Translations under genes and position numbers: made by a program | The notes under the pieces: generated by a model | What the model saw: the letters and a program-made list of their open reading frames with translations, nothing else | Told to the model about the DNA's origin: nothing | Databases searched by the model: none | Shown here: in pieces, positions 1-8,022 of the stretch | How the letters are laid out: each line of letters starts with the position of its first letter | How positions within the stretch are numbered: position 1 is the first letter of the stretch | Assembly (NCBI GenBank): GCA_937925605.1 | Contig: CALALV010000183.1 | Location: 1-38,814 of the forward strand | DNA length: 38,814 nt | Origin: an uncultured Woeseia sp. | GTDB lineage: Bacteria > Pseudomonadota > Gammaproteobacteria > Steroidobacterales > Woeseiaceae | Direction of reading: 5' to 3'

Positions 1-157
1 CCGCGCAGGGCTTGAAGGTCAGCCGGCCGTTCGGCGTCGTCGGCACGATCACGTTGCTGGTCGTCACCTCGACGGCGCGCACCTCGGTGACGATGTCGGC
101 CAGCGCCGGGCTGGTGAGGGCGCATGCCAGCAGCAGTGCAGCTGTGCGAATGTTCAT
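1..157 (-). CDS. Small secreted protein, partial (C-terminus beyond left edge)
   Basis: An open frame on the minus strand starts at ATG 157-155 and runs off the left edge, so only about 52 N-terminal residues are seen. They begin with a clear Sec signal peptide (MNIRTAALLLACALTSPALA, cleavage expected after ALA). A mature part with several Val/Thr-rich stretches follows, ending in TFKPC at the edge. A GGAG motif lies about nine bases before the ATG. The gene is in the same direction as pilY1, 109 bases downstream of its stop, where many gammaproteobacterial clusters carry the pilin gene pilE. This is not a pilin, because it has no G-F-T-x-x-E prepilin motif. I do not recognise the family. A periplasmic or surface-associated role is inferred only from the signal peptide and the neighbours. 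Confidence 0.6.
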   Translation of the reverse strand, partial: MNIRTAALLLACALTSPALADIVTEVRAVEVTTSNVIVPTTPNGRLTFKPCA

Positions 158-185
158 CTTCCTGACTCCCGTTATTTCCTTGTCC

Positions 186-202
186 GGCTGCCGACGGCAG
201 CC
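186..202. other. Short inverted repeat between pilY1 and the downstream secreted-protein gene
   Basis: GGCTGCC, three bases, GGCAGCC form a perfect 7-bp stem in the 109-base gap after pilY1. On the minus strand it is followed by GGACAAGG and not by a T-run, so it does not look like an intrinsic terminator. It could partly attenuate or stabilise the mRNA between the two genes. The rest of this gap shows nothing recognisable. Confidence 0.3.
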
Positions 203-266
203 CGGGACCTATCCGCATTTTTAGTGATTTCAGTCGTTTAGAACAGGAACCACTCCACAAAATCGA

Positions 267-3200
267 TCACTGGATGCCGTCCTGGCTCCAAAGTGTGCGC
301 ACCGGCACGTTTTCGAAACCCGGGTCGAAGCACTCGACGCCGACGCAGCCGATCGGGGGCGGCGAGCAGGCCGCGCCCTCGCAGTCGCCGTCCGGTCCCG
401 GGAACAGGATCGTCGGTGACGGCGCGATGCCGCCCTGCGCCAGCGCCTCGCGGCGCGCGTCGTCGGCGTCGGCCGGGTCGAGCGCGTCGAGATTGTTCAC
501 GACGGGATCGCCGTTGATGACGCTGACCCGGTACAGGTAGTTCGTGCCCTGGCCGGCGGTGCAGCTCTCAGCCGCGTTGCTGACCGGGGAAAACGCTACG
601 AAAAACACGGTGTTGTCGAAAGTCACCGAGTCGGCGAGCACCTTCTGGTCACCCGGCAGAGTGAAGCGCCAGCCGCGGTCCGTCGGCTGCAGCTCAACCT
701 GCACCTGGCCGCTGACCTCGACGAGATCGGCGTCCGTGATCACGTCGTAATTGAGATAATCGTCCTCGTCCAGCTGCCGGAACACGTCCGGGTCGCGCAG
801 CGAGTAGAAGCGGTCCGTCGCGCTCTGGTCGAACGGGTGCGCGCGGTAGCCGCTGCCGATGCTGATCGCCAGGTAGCGGCGGCTGTCCTGCAGCGGGTCC
901 GTGAAGATCGACACGTCGGGCGTCGTGTAGAAGCGACGGGTGTCGGCCGCGGTCGGCGAGGCCAGGCCCTCCGCGCCGAGCTGCGCGATGACGCCGCCGG
1001 TCGCGAGGTTGCCCGGCGACTCGCCGTTCTTCAGGTCGATGCGCCATATCTGGCCGCCCAGGTCCGAGAAGTACATGCGGTCGGCGAAACCGTCGCCGCT
1101 GATGTCCAGCACGCGGATCTGGGTCGGGATCGCGCGGGTCATACCGTCCAGCTCGAGGTCGGCATTGTCGGCGGCGGCGCGCCAGAGTTCCTCGCCGGAA
1201 ACGAGGTCCAGCATGCGCACGCCCGCGCCGACGCTGTCGGCGGTCGTCGGGTGCGCGGCGCTGTCGTGCACCGGATCGTAGCCCTCGCCGATGATGACGA
1301 CGGCGTTGTCGTCGTTCTGGCCACCGGTGTCGATGTCCACGACCGCGACGGTCGGTGCCGACCAGCTCTGCCCGTACTCCGCCTCGCCGGACTCCCACAG
1401 CAGCTCCGGCGCGTTCTTGTCGGTGACGTCGAGCGCATAGTAGGTGCTGCCGCCGCGGCGCATGCCGAAGACCAGGTAGACGAAGTCGTCGCCGTCGACG
1501 ACGCCGTTGCCGTTCTCGTCCTTGACGACCGGCACCACGTCGCCGTCGATGCCGTAGCTCTTGAACTGCGAGTAGGGGTCGAAATACAGGCGGTTCATGT
1601 TCGGCAGCAACTCGCGCGGCACGAACGCCCAGAGCTCCTGGCCGGTATTGCCGTCGATCGCGTGCAGGTAGCCGTCATTGGTAGCCATGTACACGACCGT
1701 GTCGGGGTTCTCGGTCGAGCCGCCGTAGACGATCGCGGCCGGCTGCGAGTGCAGCGGATCGCCCATCGCATTGCGTACGGTCGTCGCCGGGTCGTTGTCC
1801 TCGTCGCGGATGTCCTCGCCGCGCATCCAGCGGATCATCTCCTCGACGGTCGGCTCGCCGTCGGCGCCCGTGAGGCCGAAGTCGGCCGCGACGTAGCTGC
1901 CGGCATTCGAGGGTGTCAGCAGGTTGCTGTTGGCCGTCAGCAGCGCGTCGCCGTTGTTAGTGAACAGCGTGCGCAGCGTCGGCGTGGGCAGCTGGCTCGC
2001 GGCGCCGCCGAGCGTGACGTCGTTGCCGTCGGCGCCGCCGGCGGTCCAGTAGCTCTCGGCCGTGTCGTAGAAGAAGCCGGTCGCCGGATCGACGGCAGCC
2101 ACGCCGTTCGCGTCGACGATCTGCCCGTTCGTGATCGCGTAGCGTTTCAGGTTGCCGGGCCAGTGCACGCGCGTGCGCGCGCCGAACACGGTCAGGTACA
2201 GGCGATTGAGGTTCTGCGTGCGGTTGAAGGTGTTGACGGACACGGCCGGTGCGGCGAACGACAGCGAGCGGTCGTTGATGTTGGCAACGATCTGCAAGAG
2301 CGCAAGCGTCAGGCTCTCGATGTCGTCGGCGAGGAAGTACTCGCCGCCGGAGGCCGCCGCGGTGTCGCGCAGAATGGCCAGGTTGTTGACGAAACCGATC
2401 GTGTGCGTGGTGACGCTCTGCACGCCGTCCTCGTTGCCGTCTACGTCAACTTTCGACAGGTATTCGCCGATGTCCACCAGGCATGCGCCGTCGCCACTCG
2501 CCACGCAGGTACTGCGGCCGAGCAGGGTGGCGAAATCGGGCAGCGTCGGCGCCAGGGTTGCCGCGCCGACGTCTTCCGTCGGCTCGCCATCGGACAGGAG
2601 GATGTTGTAGTTCTTCGCGCAGGCATCGAGTTGCGGCGGGTCGTAAATTCTCGGGCCTTCGGCGAAGATGGCGTCCGGGTCCGTCGTGTTCTCGGTGTCG
2701 TTCGCGCCGTAACGGGCATTGAGGCCGCCCCAGTAGAGCGCGGATTCGTACAGCGTTTCCGCGAGCGGCGTAAAGCCGTCCGCATCGAGTCCGTCGACCA
2801 TGGCGACGATCTCGCTGCGATTCGAGTCCAGGTCCTTGACGGCCTCGATGACAACGCCGCCCTGGGTGTCATTGAAGCGCATGATGCCGACGTTGAGGTT
2901 GTTCAACGAGTCCAGCACCGTCGTGACGACTTCGCGCATGATGGCGTTGCGGCTCATCGACACGGTGACCGGCGACGCTTTCCAGTTCAGGTAGTTGCCG
3001 TCGTACACCGTGTAGGAGACATTGCGCGGCGAACTGCCCCAGGATATCTCGAGCGAGGCCGAGGAGGTCCAGGGATTGGACTCGCCGCTGACCGACGTGG
3101 CGTAGACCTGGCCGGCCGTGCCATCGCCGTGCGTTCCGGAGTCCGCCTGGCACTCGACCGGATCCTGGTCGTTGCCCGGCTCCAGCGTGCGCCAGCTCGC

Positions 3201-3608
3201 GGGCGCTCCCGCGGCGTCCTCACGGTACTGCACCATCGTGTCGGTGAAGCTGCCGATGCCGCCGATCTGGCGCGTGGCGAAGTCGCAATGGAAGACTGCC
3301 TTGTCGACGTAGTTTTCCTCGTTGCCGTCGCAGACGGGCACGAGATCGACGTCGGTCCAGTAATACCGGTCCGTGTCGCAGTCACCGCTGTAGGTCTGCG
3401 TCGAATCGTAGGGTTCGACGGTTTGCTCCTGCGTCGTCATGCTGCCGGACGTGTCGAGGATAAACAGCACGTTGGCCTTCGGCGCATCGCTAGGGTTCGG
3501 GCTGACGAGCAGCAGCTCGGTGTCGTCCGCCAGCAGCGGCGAGCCGCACAGCAGCGTCCCGAACGTGTAGGCGGCGGCGATCCCTGATTTCTTGTAATGA
3601 GTTTTCAT
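267..3608 (-). CDS. pilY1: PilY1-type type IV pilus tip/biogenesis protein
   Basis: The product is 1113 residues, typical of PilY1, which primes pilus assembly and sits at the pilus tip as an adhesin and surface sensor. I chose ATG 3608 because a GGGGAAAA stretch lies about eight bases upstream and a signal peptide ending in SPLLA follows directly; the frame continues 15 codons further up without any such signal. Residues about 45-300 form a von Willebrand A domain with the MIDAS motif DTSGSM at about 51-56. The C-terminal half is a PilY1 beta-propeller, with the signature NDGYLHAIDGNTGQELW. It carries a calcium-type loop DENGNGVVDGDD at about 694-705 and a second loop DISGDGFAD at about 834-842. 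A Cys-rich tail (CEGAAC, CVGVEC) closes the protein. It is the penultimate gene of the minor-pilin operon. The identification is firm; adhesive specificity cannot be read. Confidence 0.95.
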   Translation of the reverse strand: MKTHYKKSGIAAAYTFGTLLCGSPLLADDTELLLVSPNPSDAPKANVLFILDTSGSMTTQEQTVEPYDSTQTYSGDCDTDRYYWTDVDLVPVCDGNEENYVDKAVFHCDFATRQIGGIGSFTDTMVQYREDAAGAPASWRTLEPGNDQDPVECQADSGTHGDGTAGQVYATSVSGESNPWTSSASLEISWGSSPRNVSYTVYDGNYLNWKASPVTVSMSRNAIMREVVTTVLDSLNNLNVGIMRFNDTQGGVVIEAVKDLDSNRSEIVAMVDGLDADGFTPLAETLYESALYWGGLNARYGANDTENTTDPDAIFAEGPRIYDPPQLDACAKNYNILLSDGEPTEDVGAATLAPTLPDFATLLGRSTCVASGDGACLVDIGEYLSKVDVDGNEDGVQSVTTHTIGFVNNLAILRDTAAASGGEYFLADDIESLTLALLQIVANINDRSLSFAAPAVSVNTFNRTQNLNRLYLTVFGARTRVHWPGNLKRYAITNGQIVDANGVAAVDPATGFFYDTAESYWTAGGADGNDVTLGGAASQLPTPTLRTLFTNNGDALLTANSNLLTPSNAGSYVAADFGLTGADGEPTVEEMIRWMRGEDIRDEDNDPATTVRNAMGDPLHSQPAAIVYGGSTENPDTVVYMATNDGYLHAIDGNTGQELWAFVPRELLPNMNRLYFDPYSQFKSYGIDGDVVPVVKDENGNGVVDGDDFVYLVFGMRRGGSTYYALDVTDKNAPELLWESGEAEYGQSWSAPTVAVVDIDTGGQNDDNAVVIIGEGYDPVHDSAAHPTTADSVGAGVRMLDLVSGEELWRAAADNADLELDGMTRAIPTQIRVLDISGDGFADRMYFSDLGGQIWRIDLKNGESPGNLATGGVIAQLGAEGLASPTAADTRRFYTTPDVSIFTDPLQDSRRYLAISIGSGYRAHPFDQSATDRFYSLRDPDVFRQLDEDDYLNYDVITDADLVEVSGQVQVELQPTDRGWRFTLPGDQKVLADSVTFDNTVFFVAFSPVSNAAESCTAGQGTNYLYRVSVINGDPVVNNLDALDPADADDARREALAQGGIAPSPTILFPGPDGDCEGAACSPPPIGCVGVECFDPGFENVPVRTLWSQDGIQ

Positions 3609-3633
3609 GAGTGTTTTCCCCGGGTCCGTCCGT

Positions 3634-3990
3634 TCAGTCCTGGTCGATGCCACGCAGCGTGACTTGCACCAGCGTGATCGTGTCCGATTCCTGGTGGTGC
3701 AGCACGGTGACGGCGACCGAGCTGCGCTCCCGGACCAGCGACACCAGTCGCCGGAACTCGGCGAGGTCGACGTCGCGCTTGTTCACGACGTAGCGGGTCC
3801 GCGAGGTCACGCGGTAGGAGCCGGGCTCGCAGCCCGCGCAGCGGCTGATGCCGAGAGTTCCGTTCACCGACTGCGGTGCGCGGAAATCGCTCAGGGCAAT
3901 CTCGTGAGCACGTTGCAGCGTCACGAATTCCGCGCTGGCGAGAGTAGCCAGCAGTGCGAGCGACAGGGTGACCAGTATTTGTTTTGTCAT
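3634..3990 (-). CDS. Small secreted protein of unknown function inside the pilin operon
   Basis: This 118-residue product begins with a signal peptide (MTKQILVTLSLALLATLASA) preceded by GGAG six bases before the ATG, so it is a real and probably periplasmic gene. The mature part holds a CAGC motif at about residues 51-54 and a basic-hydrophobic RTRYVVNKRDVDL segment. It ends in a beta-rich stretch with TVLHHQES and ITLVQVTLRGID. No prepilin cleavage motif is present. It lies between pilX (21 bases away) and pilY1 (25 bases away), where canonical clusters run pilX straight into pilY1. Location suggests a helper of PilX or PilY1 export or folding. That is inference; I do not recognise the family. 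Confidence 0.75.
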   Translation of the reverse strand: MTKQILVTLSLALLATLASAEFVTLQRAHEIALSDFRAPQSVNGTLGISRCAGCEPGSYRVTSRTRYVVNKRDVDLAEFRRLVSLVRERSSVAVTVLHHQESDTITLVQVTLRGIDQD

Positions 3991-4011
3991 GATCTGCTCC
4001 GTGCGGCCGCG

Positions 4012-4479
4012 CTACAGGGTGGGGGCTTCGGGCCCGACGACGTAGAACGCCTGCGTGTGTATGGCCGAGGCGTCCCGGTCCGTCGTGCCGCCTGCCTGGC
4101 GCACCGACTCGGCGGTCGCCGTCGCGAGGAAGTGGTAGGCGGCAATGCCGCTGCCGACGCCGAGGCTGAACGCCCGGTCCGGCACCATCGTCGAATCCTC
4201 GAACGCGATTTCGGAGGTCACCGTGTCCGTCGCGTTGATGTTGGTGACGATGTTCACGTTGTTCAGCGTGCTGAACGCGCCCTGCGACAGCGCTTCCTCG
4301 AGTCCCGTCTCGGCAGCCTGGAACGCGTTCTCGTAGTTCTGGTCGTTGCGCGCCATCGCGAGCTCGGTGGTCGCCGTGTTCATGCCCGAGATCGCGAGCA
4401 CGGTGACGACGACGAGCAGCACGAGGCCGACGACGAGCGCGGCGCCTGTCTGCCGCTGCGGTAGTTTGATCTGGTTCAT
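4012..4479 (-). CDS. pilX: Minor pilin PilX
   Basis: The 155-residue product has the PilX N-terminal pattern: a short basic leader, QRQTGAALVVGLVLL, one hydrophobic helix to about residue 33, then ELAMARNDQNYENAFQAAE. The A-x-N-x-x-x-x-x-A-F-Q-A-A-E block is a strong PilX hallmark. PilX joins PilV, PilW, FimU/FimT-type pilins and PilY1 in the priming complex that starts pilus assembly in the inner membrane. GGGGAAAGACA precedes ATG 4479 as a ribosome-binding site. The gene is 20 bases after pilW, in line with co-transcription. Confidence 0.92.
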   Translation of the reverse strand: MNQIKLPQRQTGAALVVGLVLLVVVTVLAISGMNTATTELAMARNDQNYENAFQAAETGLEEALSQGAFSTLNNVNIVTNINATDTVTSEIAFEDSTMVPDRAFSLGVGSGIAAYHFLATATAESVRQAGGTTDRDASAIHTQAFYVVGPEAPTL

Positions 4480-4499
4480 TGTCTTTCCCCGTTTATCTC

Positions 4500-5483
4500 T
4501 TATGTGCGCGTGTTGCGCAGCAGGATCGTCTTGGAGACCTGCAGGCGGCGGAACTGGTCGTTCGGCACGCCGAGGTCGACGTCGCCCGGCTCGTAGTCGC
4601 GCTGGTCGTTGATGCCGATCTCGGCGTTGACCGACCGCACGACCAGCCAGATGCGGGCCGTGATGACGCGCGCGGTCGGTATGAAATTCGGGTCGCCCGG
4701 CGTGATGATGCCGTCGCCCGGGTTCACGTAGCGGTCGACCGTGTTGTCGGCGTCGACGTCGACGCCGAACTGCAGCTGCATGTTCTCGACGCCGGGAGCG
4801 ACCTCCTGGTCGAGCACCGCCGGTGCGCCGCCGCCGATCAGCGACTTGCGCCGCAGCGTCGGCACGCCGGGAATCAGCGCCGAGTCCGCGGCCACGTAAT
4901 AGGTGTTGACCAGCAGGTCGTGGGTCGCCGACGTGGCCGGGTTGAACGCCGACGGCACGACGCCGTCCGCGAACAGCTCGCCCTGGATGCGCGTCGACTG
5001 GACCTGCAGGCGCCCGGCGGCCGGCGCGGTCGGCGCGACCGTCGCGCGGCGCGTCGTCACCGTGTCGGAGTTCGCCATCGCGCCGCCGTTCGCGGCGCAG
5101 GGCAGGCCGTAGGCGTTGTTGTCGCCCTCGACCGGGCGGATCAGGTCGAGCGCCCAGTCGGCGCCGCAGGCGGCCGGTACCGGCAGCCCGTTCGGGTTCG
5201 GCTGGGCGGTCAGCGAGCGGCCCTCGACCGCCGCGCCGCGCGAATTGCGGCCGAAGTTGCTGGCCATGCGCAGGTCCGCCTCGATCGTGTCCATCGCGAA
5301 CTGGGCGGTCTCCTGCACGCGCGCGATCGACTCGTTGATGACGAACGCCTGCCGGCTCTGGTTGTAGACCTGCACGGCGCCGACGATCAGGAAGGTGCCG
5401 ATCGCGAGGGCGACCATCAGTTCGATGAGCGTCATGCCTCGCTGGCGGCCGGCATGCGCATGGCGTGTTTCGATTGCCTTCAT
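4500..5483 (-). CDS. pilW: Minor pilin PilW
   Basis: The product is 327 residues. ATG 5483 was chosen because it puts the prepilin motif RGMTLIELMVALAIG at about residues 16-30 and lies only two bases after the pilV stop; the longer open frame overlaps pilV and lacks any signal. Position +1 after the cleaved Gly is Met and the invariant Glu +5 is present. The large C-terminal globular part and the adjacent pilV and pilX match PilW. It works as a core minor pilin in the PilVWX-PilY1 priming complex. Translation is probably coupled to pilV by the near-zero spacing. Confidence 0.92.
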   Translation of the reverse strand: MKAIETRHAHAGRQRGMTLIELMVALAIGTFLIVGAVQVYNQSRQAFVINESIARVQETAQFAMDTIEADLRMASNFGRNSRGAAVEGRSLTAQPNPNGLPVPAACGADWALDLIRPVEGDNNAYGLPCAANGGAMANSDTVTTRRATVAPTAPAAGRLQVQSTRIQGELFADGVVPSAFNPATSATHDLLVNTYYVAADSALIPGVPTLRRKSLIGGGAPAVLDQEVAPGVENMQLQFGVDVDADNTVDRYVNPGDGIITPGDPNFIPTARVITARIWLVVRSVNAEIGINDQRDYEPGDVDLGVPNDQFRRLQVSKTILLRNTRT

Positions 5484-5485
5484 GT

Positions 5486-5962
5486 TCAAATCTCGAATAC
5501 CGGGATCGTGATCGAATAGTTCAGGTTTTCCCCGGGCTCGTCCCAGGAGACCGTGATCGCGTAGGTCGGCGGGTCCACGCCGTTGTCGTAGACGATGGCC
5601 ACGTCGCCGTTCGGCAGCGTCGCGGCCGCCTGCTGGTCCCACAGGAAGATGTCGTGTGCTGCCATCTCCGCGGCCGTGCAGTCGACGCCGCCGGCAACGC
5701 AGTTGTTGTCCGCGCCCGCGCCGGCGTAGGCGGCACCGGCACGCGGGTTCGCCCGGATGCGGTCGGCGACGTCGCCGGCGAGGATTACCGCGTTGTGCCG
5801 GAACAGCGAGGTGCGGCCGGCCTGCATGCTGTGCACGTAGAGGCCGGCGATGCCGAGCATGCCGACGGACATGATGATCAGGGCGATCAGCACTTCGATC
5901 AGCGTGAAGCCGCGCATCCCGCGCGCCGCCGGCAGTGTTCGATTACGCATTGTTCTTGTCAT
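5486..5962 (-). CDS. pilV: Minor pilin PilV
   Basis: The product is about 158 residues, with the textbook type IV pilin signal GMRGFTLIEVLIALIIMS near residue 20 and the PilV-like continuation VGMLGIAGLY. The downstream block GDVADRIRANP is also typical of PilV. The start is ambiguous. ATG 5962 has an AAGGG about 12 bases upstream; ATG 5974 (four codons longer) has the same motif only one base away; ATG 5950 is possible too. I use 5962. It follows the first FimT-like gene by roughly 30 bases and abuts pilW, so it is mid-operon. Confidence 0.9.
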   Translation of the reverse strand: MTRTMRNRTLPAARGMRGFTLIEVLIALIIMSVGMLGIAGLYVHSMQAGRTSLFRHNAVILAGDVADRIRANPRAGAAYAGAGADNNCVAGGVDCTAAEMAAHDIFLWDQQAAATLPNGDVAIVYDNGVDPPTYAITVSWDEPGENLNYSITIPVFEI

Positions 5963-5991
5963 CTGCTTGTCCATCCCTTGCAGGCGCCCGC

Positions 5992-6588
5992 TCAGGGGCA
6001 GCCACCGGCGTTCGTGATCTGGTTGACGTCGCGCAGGATCGTGGCGCGGCCGATCGGCGTCACGACGAGGAAGCGCGCGGACGACCAGCCGCCGGCCGCC
6101 GCCTGGTTGCCGCGCTCGTCGCAGATCACCGCCGTCTGTACCGCGGGTCCGCCGCCGATGTCGCCACGGCCGAGCCCGGTCGGCGCGAAGCTGAAGTAGG
6201 CGGCGCCGCCGTTGGTGGTGACGTCGATGGCGTCGGGGATGGCCGGGTGCCGCCGCAGGATCGGCTCGTCCGCGGGATCGTCGACATTGATGTCGCCGTT
6301 CACGTCGACGAAGATGATCCAGCCGTCGTCGAACGGCCCGCCGTCGCACTGCGCGGCGGCGTCCATCGAGTTCGAGCTCGTGCAGATCGTCACGTTGGCC
6401 TTGGCGCGGGCCGCCTCCGAGCGCGCGAGCAGGAAGCTCGAGTGGATGTCGTTGGCGGTGCCGGTGATGCGGCTGTTGCGCGTGAACTCGGTGATGTTCG
6501 GCACACCGATCACCAGGATGATCCCGGCGATCAGCAGCGTGATCATCAGCTCGTACACGGTAAAGCCGTGCTGGGTTCGTCTGTTCAT
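5992..6588 (-). CDS. fimT: FimT/GspH-family pseudopilin (copy 1)
   Basis: The 198-residue product starts with a leader ending in HGFTVYELMITLLIAG, a prepilin peptidase site with Glu at +5. It continues as a GspH/FimT-type protein: SRITGTANDIHSSFLLARSEAARA, a TICTSSN block, and the FDDGWIIFVDVNGD motif characteristic of the family. FimT/FimU-type pilins belong to the minor-pilin priming complex, and some bind DNA for natural transformation. ATG 6588 is preferred; a GTG three codons upstream (6597) is in frame. The gene opens the pilVWX run. Copy 2 lies 100 bases upstream on the same strand. Confidence 0.88.
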   Translation of the reverse strand: MNRRTQHGFTVYELMITLLIAGIILVIGVPNITEFTRNSRITGTANDIHSSFLLARSEAARAKANVTICTSSNSMDAAAQCDGGPFDDGWIIFVDVNGDINVDDPADEPILRRHPAIPDAIDVTTNGGAAYFSFAPTGLGRGDIGGGPAVQTAVICDERGNQAAAGGWSSARFLVVTPIGRATILRDVNQITNAGGCP

Positions 6589-6688
6589 GCGCCGCACTAT
6601 ACGCCGGCCTCCTTTGAAGTCCCGGCGAAACCCGACGAGCGGGCGCGCCGCGCGGACGAGTGGCGTATTTTCGCTGGCTCTATTTTAC

Positions 6689-7225
6689 TTAATCTGCGCA
6701 GCGCCACGCGTCGCCGCGGCTCGTGGTCCGCGCCACCCGCGGCCGGCCGGTGTAGCTGACGACCAGCGCCCGGCTCGTGCCGCGGCCGGCCCGGTCGCAG
6801 ACGACGAGCGTGCCGTTCGTCGCGCGCAGCTTGGTCGAGCGCAGCGTGAACGCGCGCCGGTTGGCCGTGACGGCCGTCCGCGCGTCGCCCGCGTGAACCA
6901 CGAGCAGCGGCTCGTCCGCGTCGCGCCGCGGCGGCTCGTCACGGTCGCGATTGACGAAGACGATCCAGCCGGCCGACCAGTCGTAGCTGTCGTCGCACTG
7001 CTTGCCGTCCGCGCTCGCGCACAGCGTCACGACCCGGCGGCGCACGATCGAGGCCTTGCGCGCCCGGTGCACGGCGTGGAACAGCGGGTCGAGCTGCGCC
7101 GTGATGCGCCGGTCGGCCGCGAGCGTGGCGAAGGACGGCACGCCGAGGCCGAGCACGACGCTCGCGATCGCCAGCGTCAGCAGCAGTTCGTACAGGCTGT
7201 AGCCGCGCGGGCGCCGGTCGGGCAT
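6689..7225 (-). CDS. FimT/GspH-family pseudopilin (copy 2)
   Basis: The 178-residue product has a very good ribosome-binding site (GGAGG eight bases before ATG 7225). Its leader ends in RGYSLYELLLTLAIAS, so the first residue of the mature protein would be Tyr instead of the usual Phe. The family signature DWSAGWIVFVNRD and a CDRAGRG block place it in GspH/FimT. It is shorter and much more Arg-rich than copy 1, which suggests divergence after an old duplication or a different partner surface. It is first in the minus-strand pilin run and divergent from the Fur-family gene. Confidence 0.85.
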   Translation of the reverse strand: MPDRRPRGYSLYELLLTLAIASVVLGLGVPSFATLAADRRITAQLDPLFHAVHRARKASIVRRRVVTLCASADGKQCDDSYDWSAGWIVFVNRDRDEPPRRDADEPLLVVHAGDARTAVTANRRAFTLRSTKLRATNGTLVVCDRAGRGTSRALVVSYTGRPRVARTTSRGDAWRCAD

Positions 7226-7343
7226 CGGCTGAACCTCCGGATACGGGCATGCAGCATACGGTTCGCCGGCGCACCGCCGCAGCCCGCATTTGCCGCCGCT
7301 CGACCCGGAAACAGGGGCTTTCCGCTGCGGGCCCGGTTTCGTC

Positions 7344-7349
7344 TATACT
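7344..7349 (+). promoter_or_regulatory. Candidate -10 box for the Irr-like regulator gene
   Basis: TATACT lies 34 bases before the ATG of the Fur-family gene, in the 158-base divergent gap 7226-7383. No good -35 hexamer is visible at 16-18 bases. The rest of the gap shows only a weak TATGCT-like element facing the pilin operon. Confidence 0.35.
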
Positions 7350-7383
7350 GCGCAAGCGACTGATTTTGATCGAGCGAGTAAGC

Positions 7384-7788
7384 ATGACCCGACAGGACAT
7401 CGAAGCACGGCTCCGGGCCTGCGGCGTGTTGCCCACGCCGCAGCGGCTGGAAGTGGCCGAGATCCTGCTGGCGCGGCCGCAGCACCTGGCGGCCGACCAG
7501 ATCATCGACCAGCTGCGCCGCGACGGCCGCCGCGTGTCCAAGGCGACCGTCTATAACACGCTGAAATTGTTCAGTGAATGCGGCCTGGTGCGGGAACTGA
7601 CCGTCGACCCGGTCCGCAAGTTCTACGACTCGACGACCCATCCGCACCACCATTTCTTTCACGTCGACTCGGGCGAGCTGACCGACATCCCGGCCGACCA
7701 GGTCGAGATCGCCGGCCTGCCGCCGCTGCCCGAGGGCACCGAGACCGAGGGCGTGGAGGTCATGATCCGGGTGCGCAACCGCCGCTGA
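7384..7788 (+). CDS. Fur-family transcriptional regulator, Irr-like
   Basis: The 134-residue product is a Fur-superfamily repressor. An N-terminal winged helix (LPTPQRLEVAEILL; VSKATVYNTLKLFSECGLV) precedes a dimerisation domain with the histidine cluster HPHHHFFH at about residues 86-93. The C-terminal CxxC structural zinc pairs of Fur, Zur and PerR are absent. Instead the end reads LTDIPADQVEI, LPPLPEGTETEGVEVMIRVR, which closely follows the rhizobial Irr pattern (iron/heme-responsive regulator). I therefore infer iron or heme response rather than classical Fe-Fur function. The start at ATG 7384 gives the natural family N-terminus. No operator could be recognised. The targets are unknown; the divergent pilin operon is one possibility. 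Confidence 0.85.
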   Translation: MTRQDIEARLRACGVLPTPQRLEVAEILLARPQHLAADQIIDQLRRDGRRVSKATVYNTLKLFSECGLVRELTVDPVRKFYDSTTHPHHHFFHVDSGELTDIPADQVEIAGLPPLPEGTETEGVEVMIRVRNRR

Positions 7789-7831
7789 CGCGCGGGCCCG
7801 GCGCGGTGTGGCGCGCACGCCGGCGCGACGC

Positions 7832-7837
7832 TATACT
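7832..7837 (+). promoter_or_regulatory. Candidate -10 box for tRNA-Thr
   Basis: TATACT lies 41 bases before the tRNA and is followed by a GC-rich stretch with a CCCGG/CCGGG hairpin. The -35 region is not recognisable. The position fits a tRNA promoter with a short 5' leader. Confidence 0.35.
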
Positions 7838-7878
7838 CGCGCCCCCGGAAAACCCGGGCGCCCGCGGCAAGAACCCGT

Positions 7879-7954
7879 GCCGGTTTAGCTCAGTTGGTAG
7901 AGCACATCATTCGTAATGATGGGGTCAGGTGTTCGAGTCACCTAACCGGCACCA
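7879..7954 (+). tRNA. tRNA-Thr (anticodon CGT)
   Basis: A full cloverleaf can be folded by hand. The acceptor stem GCCGGTT pairs with AACCGGC. The D arm is GCTC-AGTTGGTA-GAGC. The anticodon arm is CATCA-TTCGTAA-TGATG, with anticodon CGT at 7912-7914. The variable loop has five bases, the T arm is AGGTG-TTCGAGT-CACCT, and the 3' CCA is encoded. CGT reads the ACG threonine codon, which is frequent in this GC-rich genome. Confidence 0.97.
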
Positions 7955-8022
7955 TTCCCTCCCGCCCGGTGTTGCCCGCACGAAGCCGGGCCGATCCGCT
8001 TCCTCCGCTACCGAGCGACGAC

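Noticed and set aside
12..224. 70-codon plus-strand frame at the left edge
   Set aside because: It is antisense to a frame with a clear signal peptide and ribosome-binding site (157 to the edge).
837..3587. Long open frame (about 916 codons) on the plus strand opposite pilY1
   Set aside because: It is an antisense artefact of GC-rich codon use. The sequence is Arg/Val/Ala-rich without domains, while the minus strand encodes an unmistakable PilY1.
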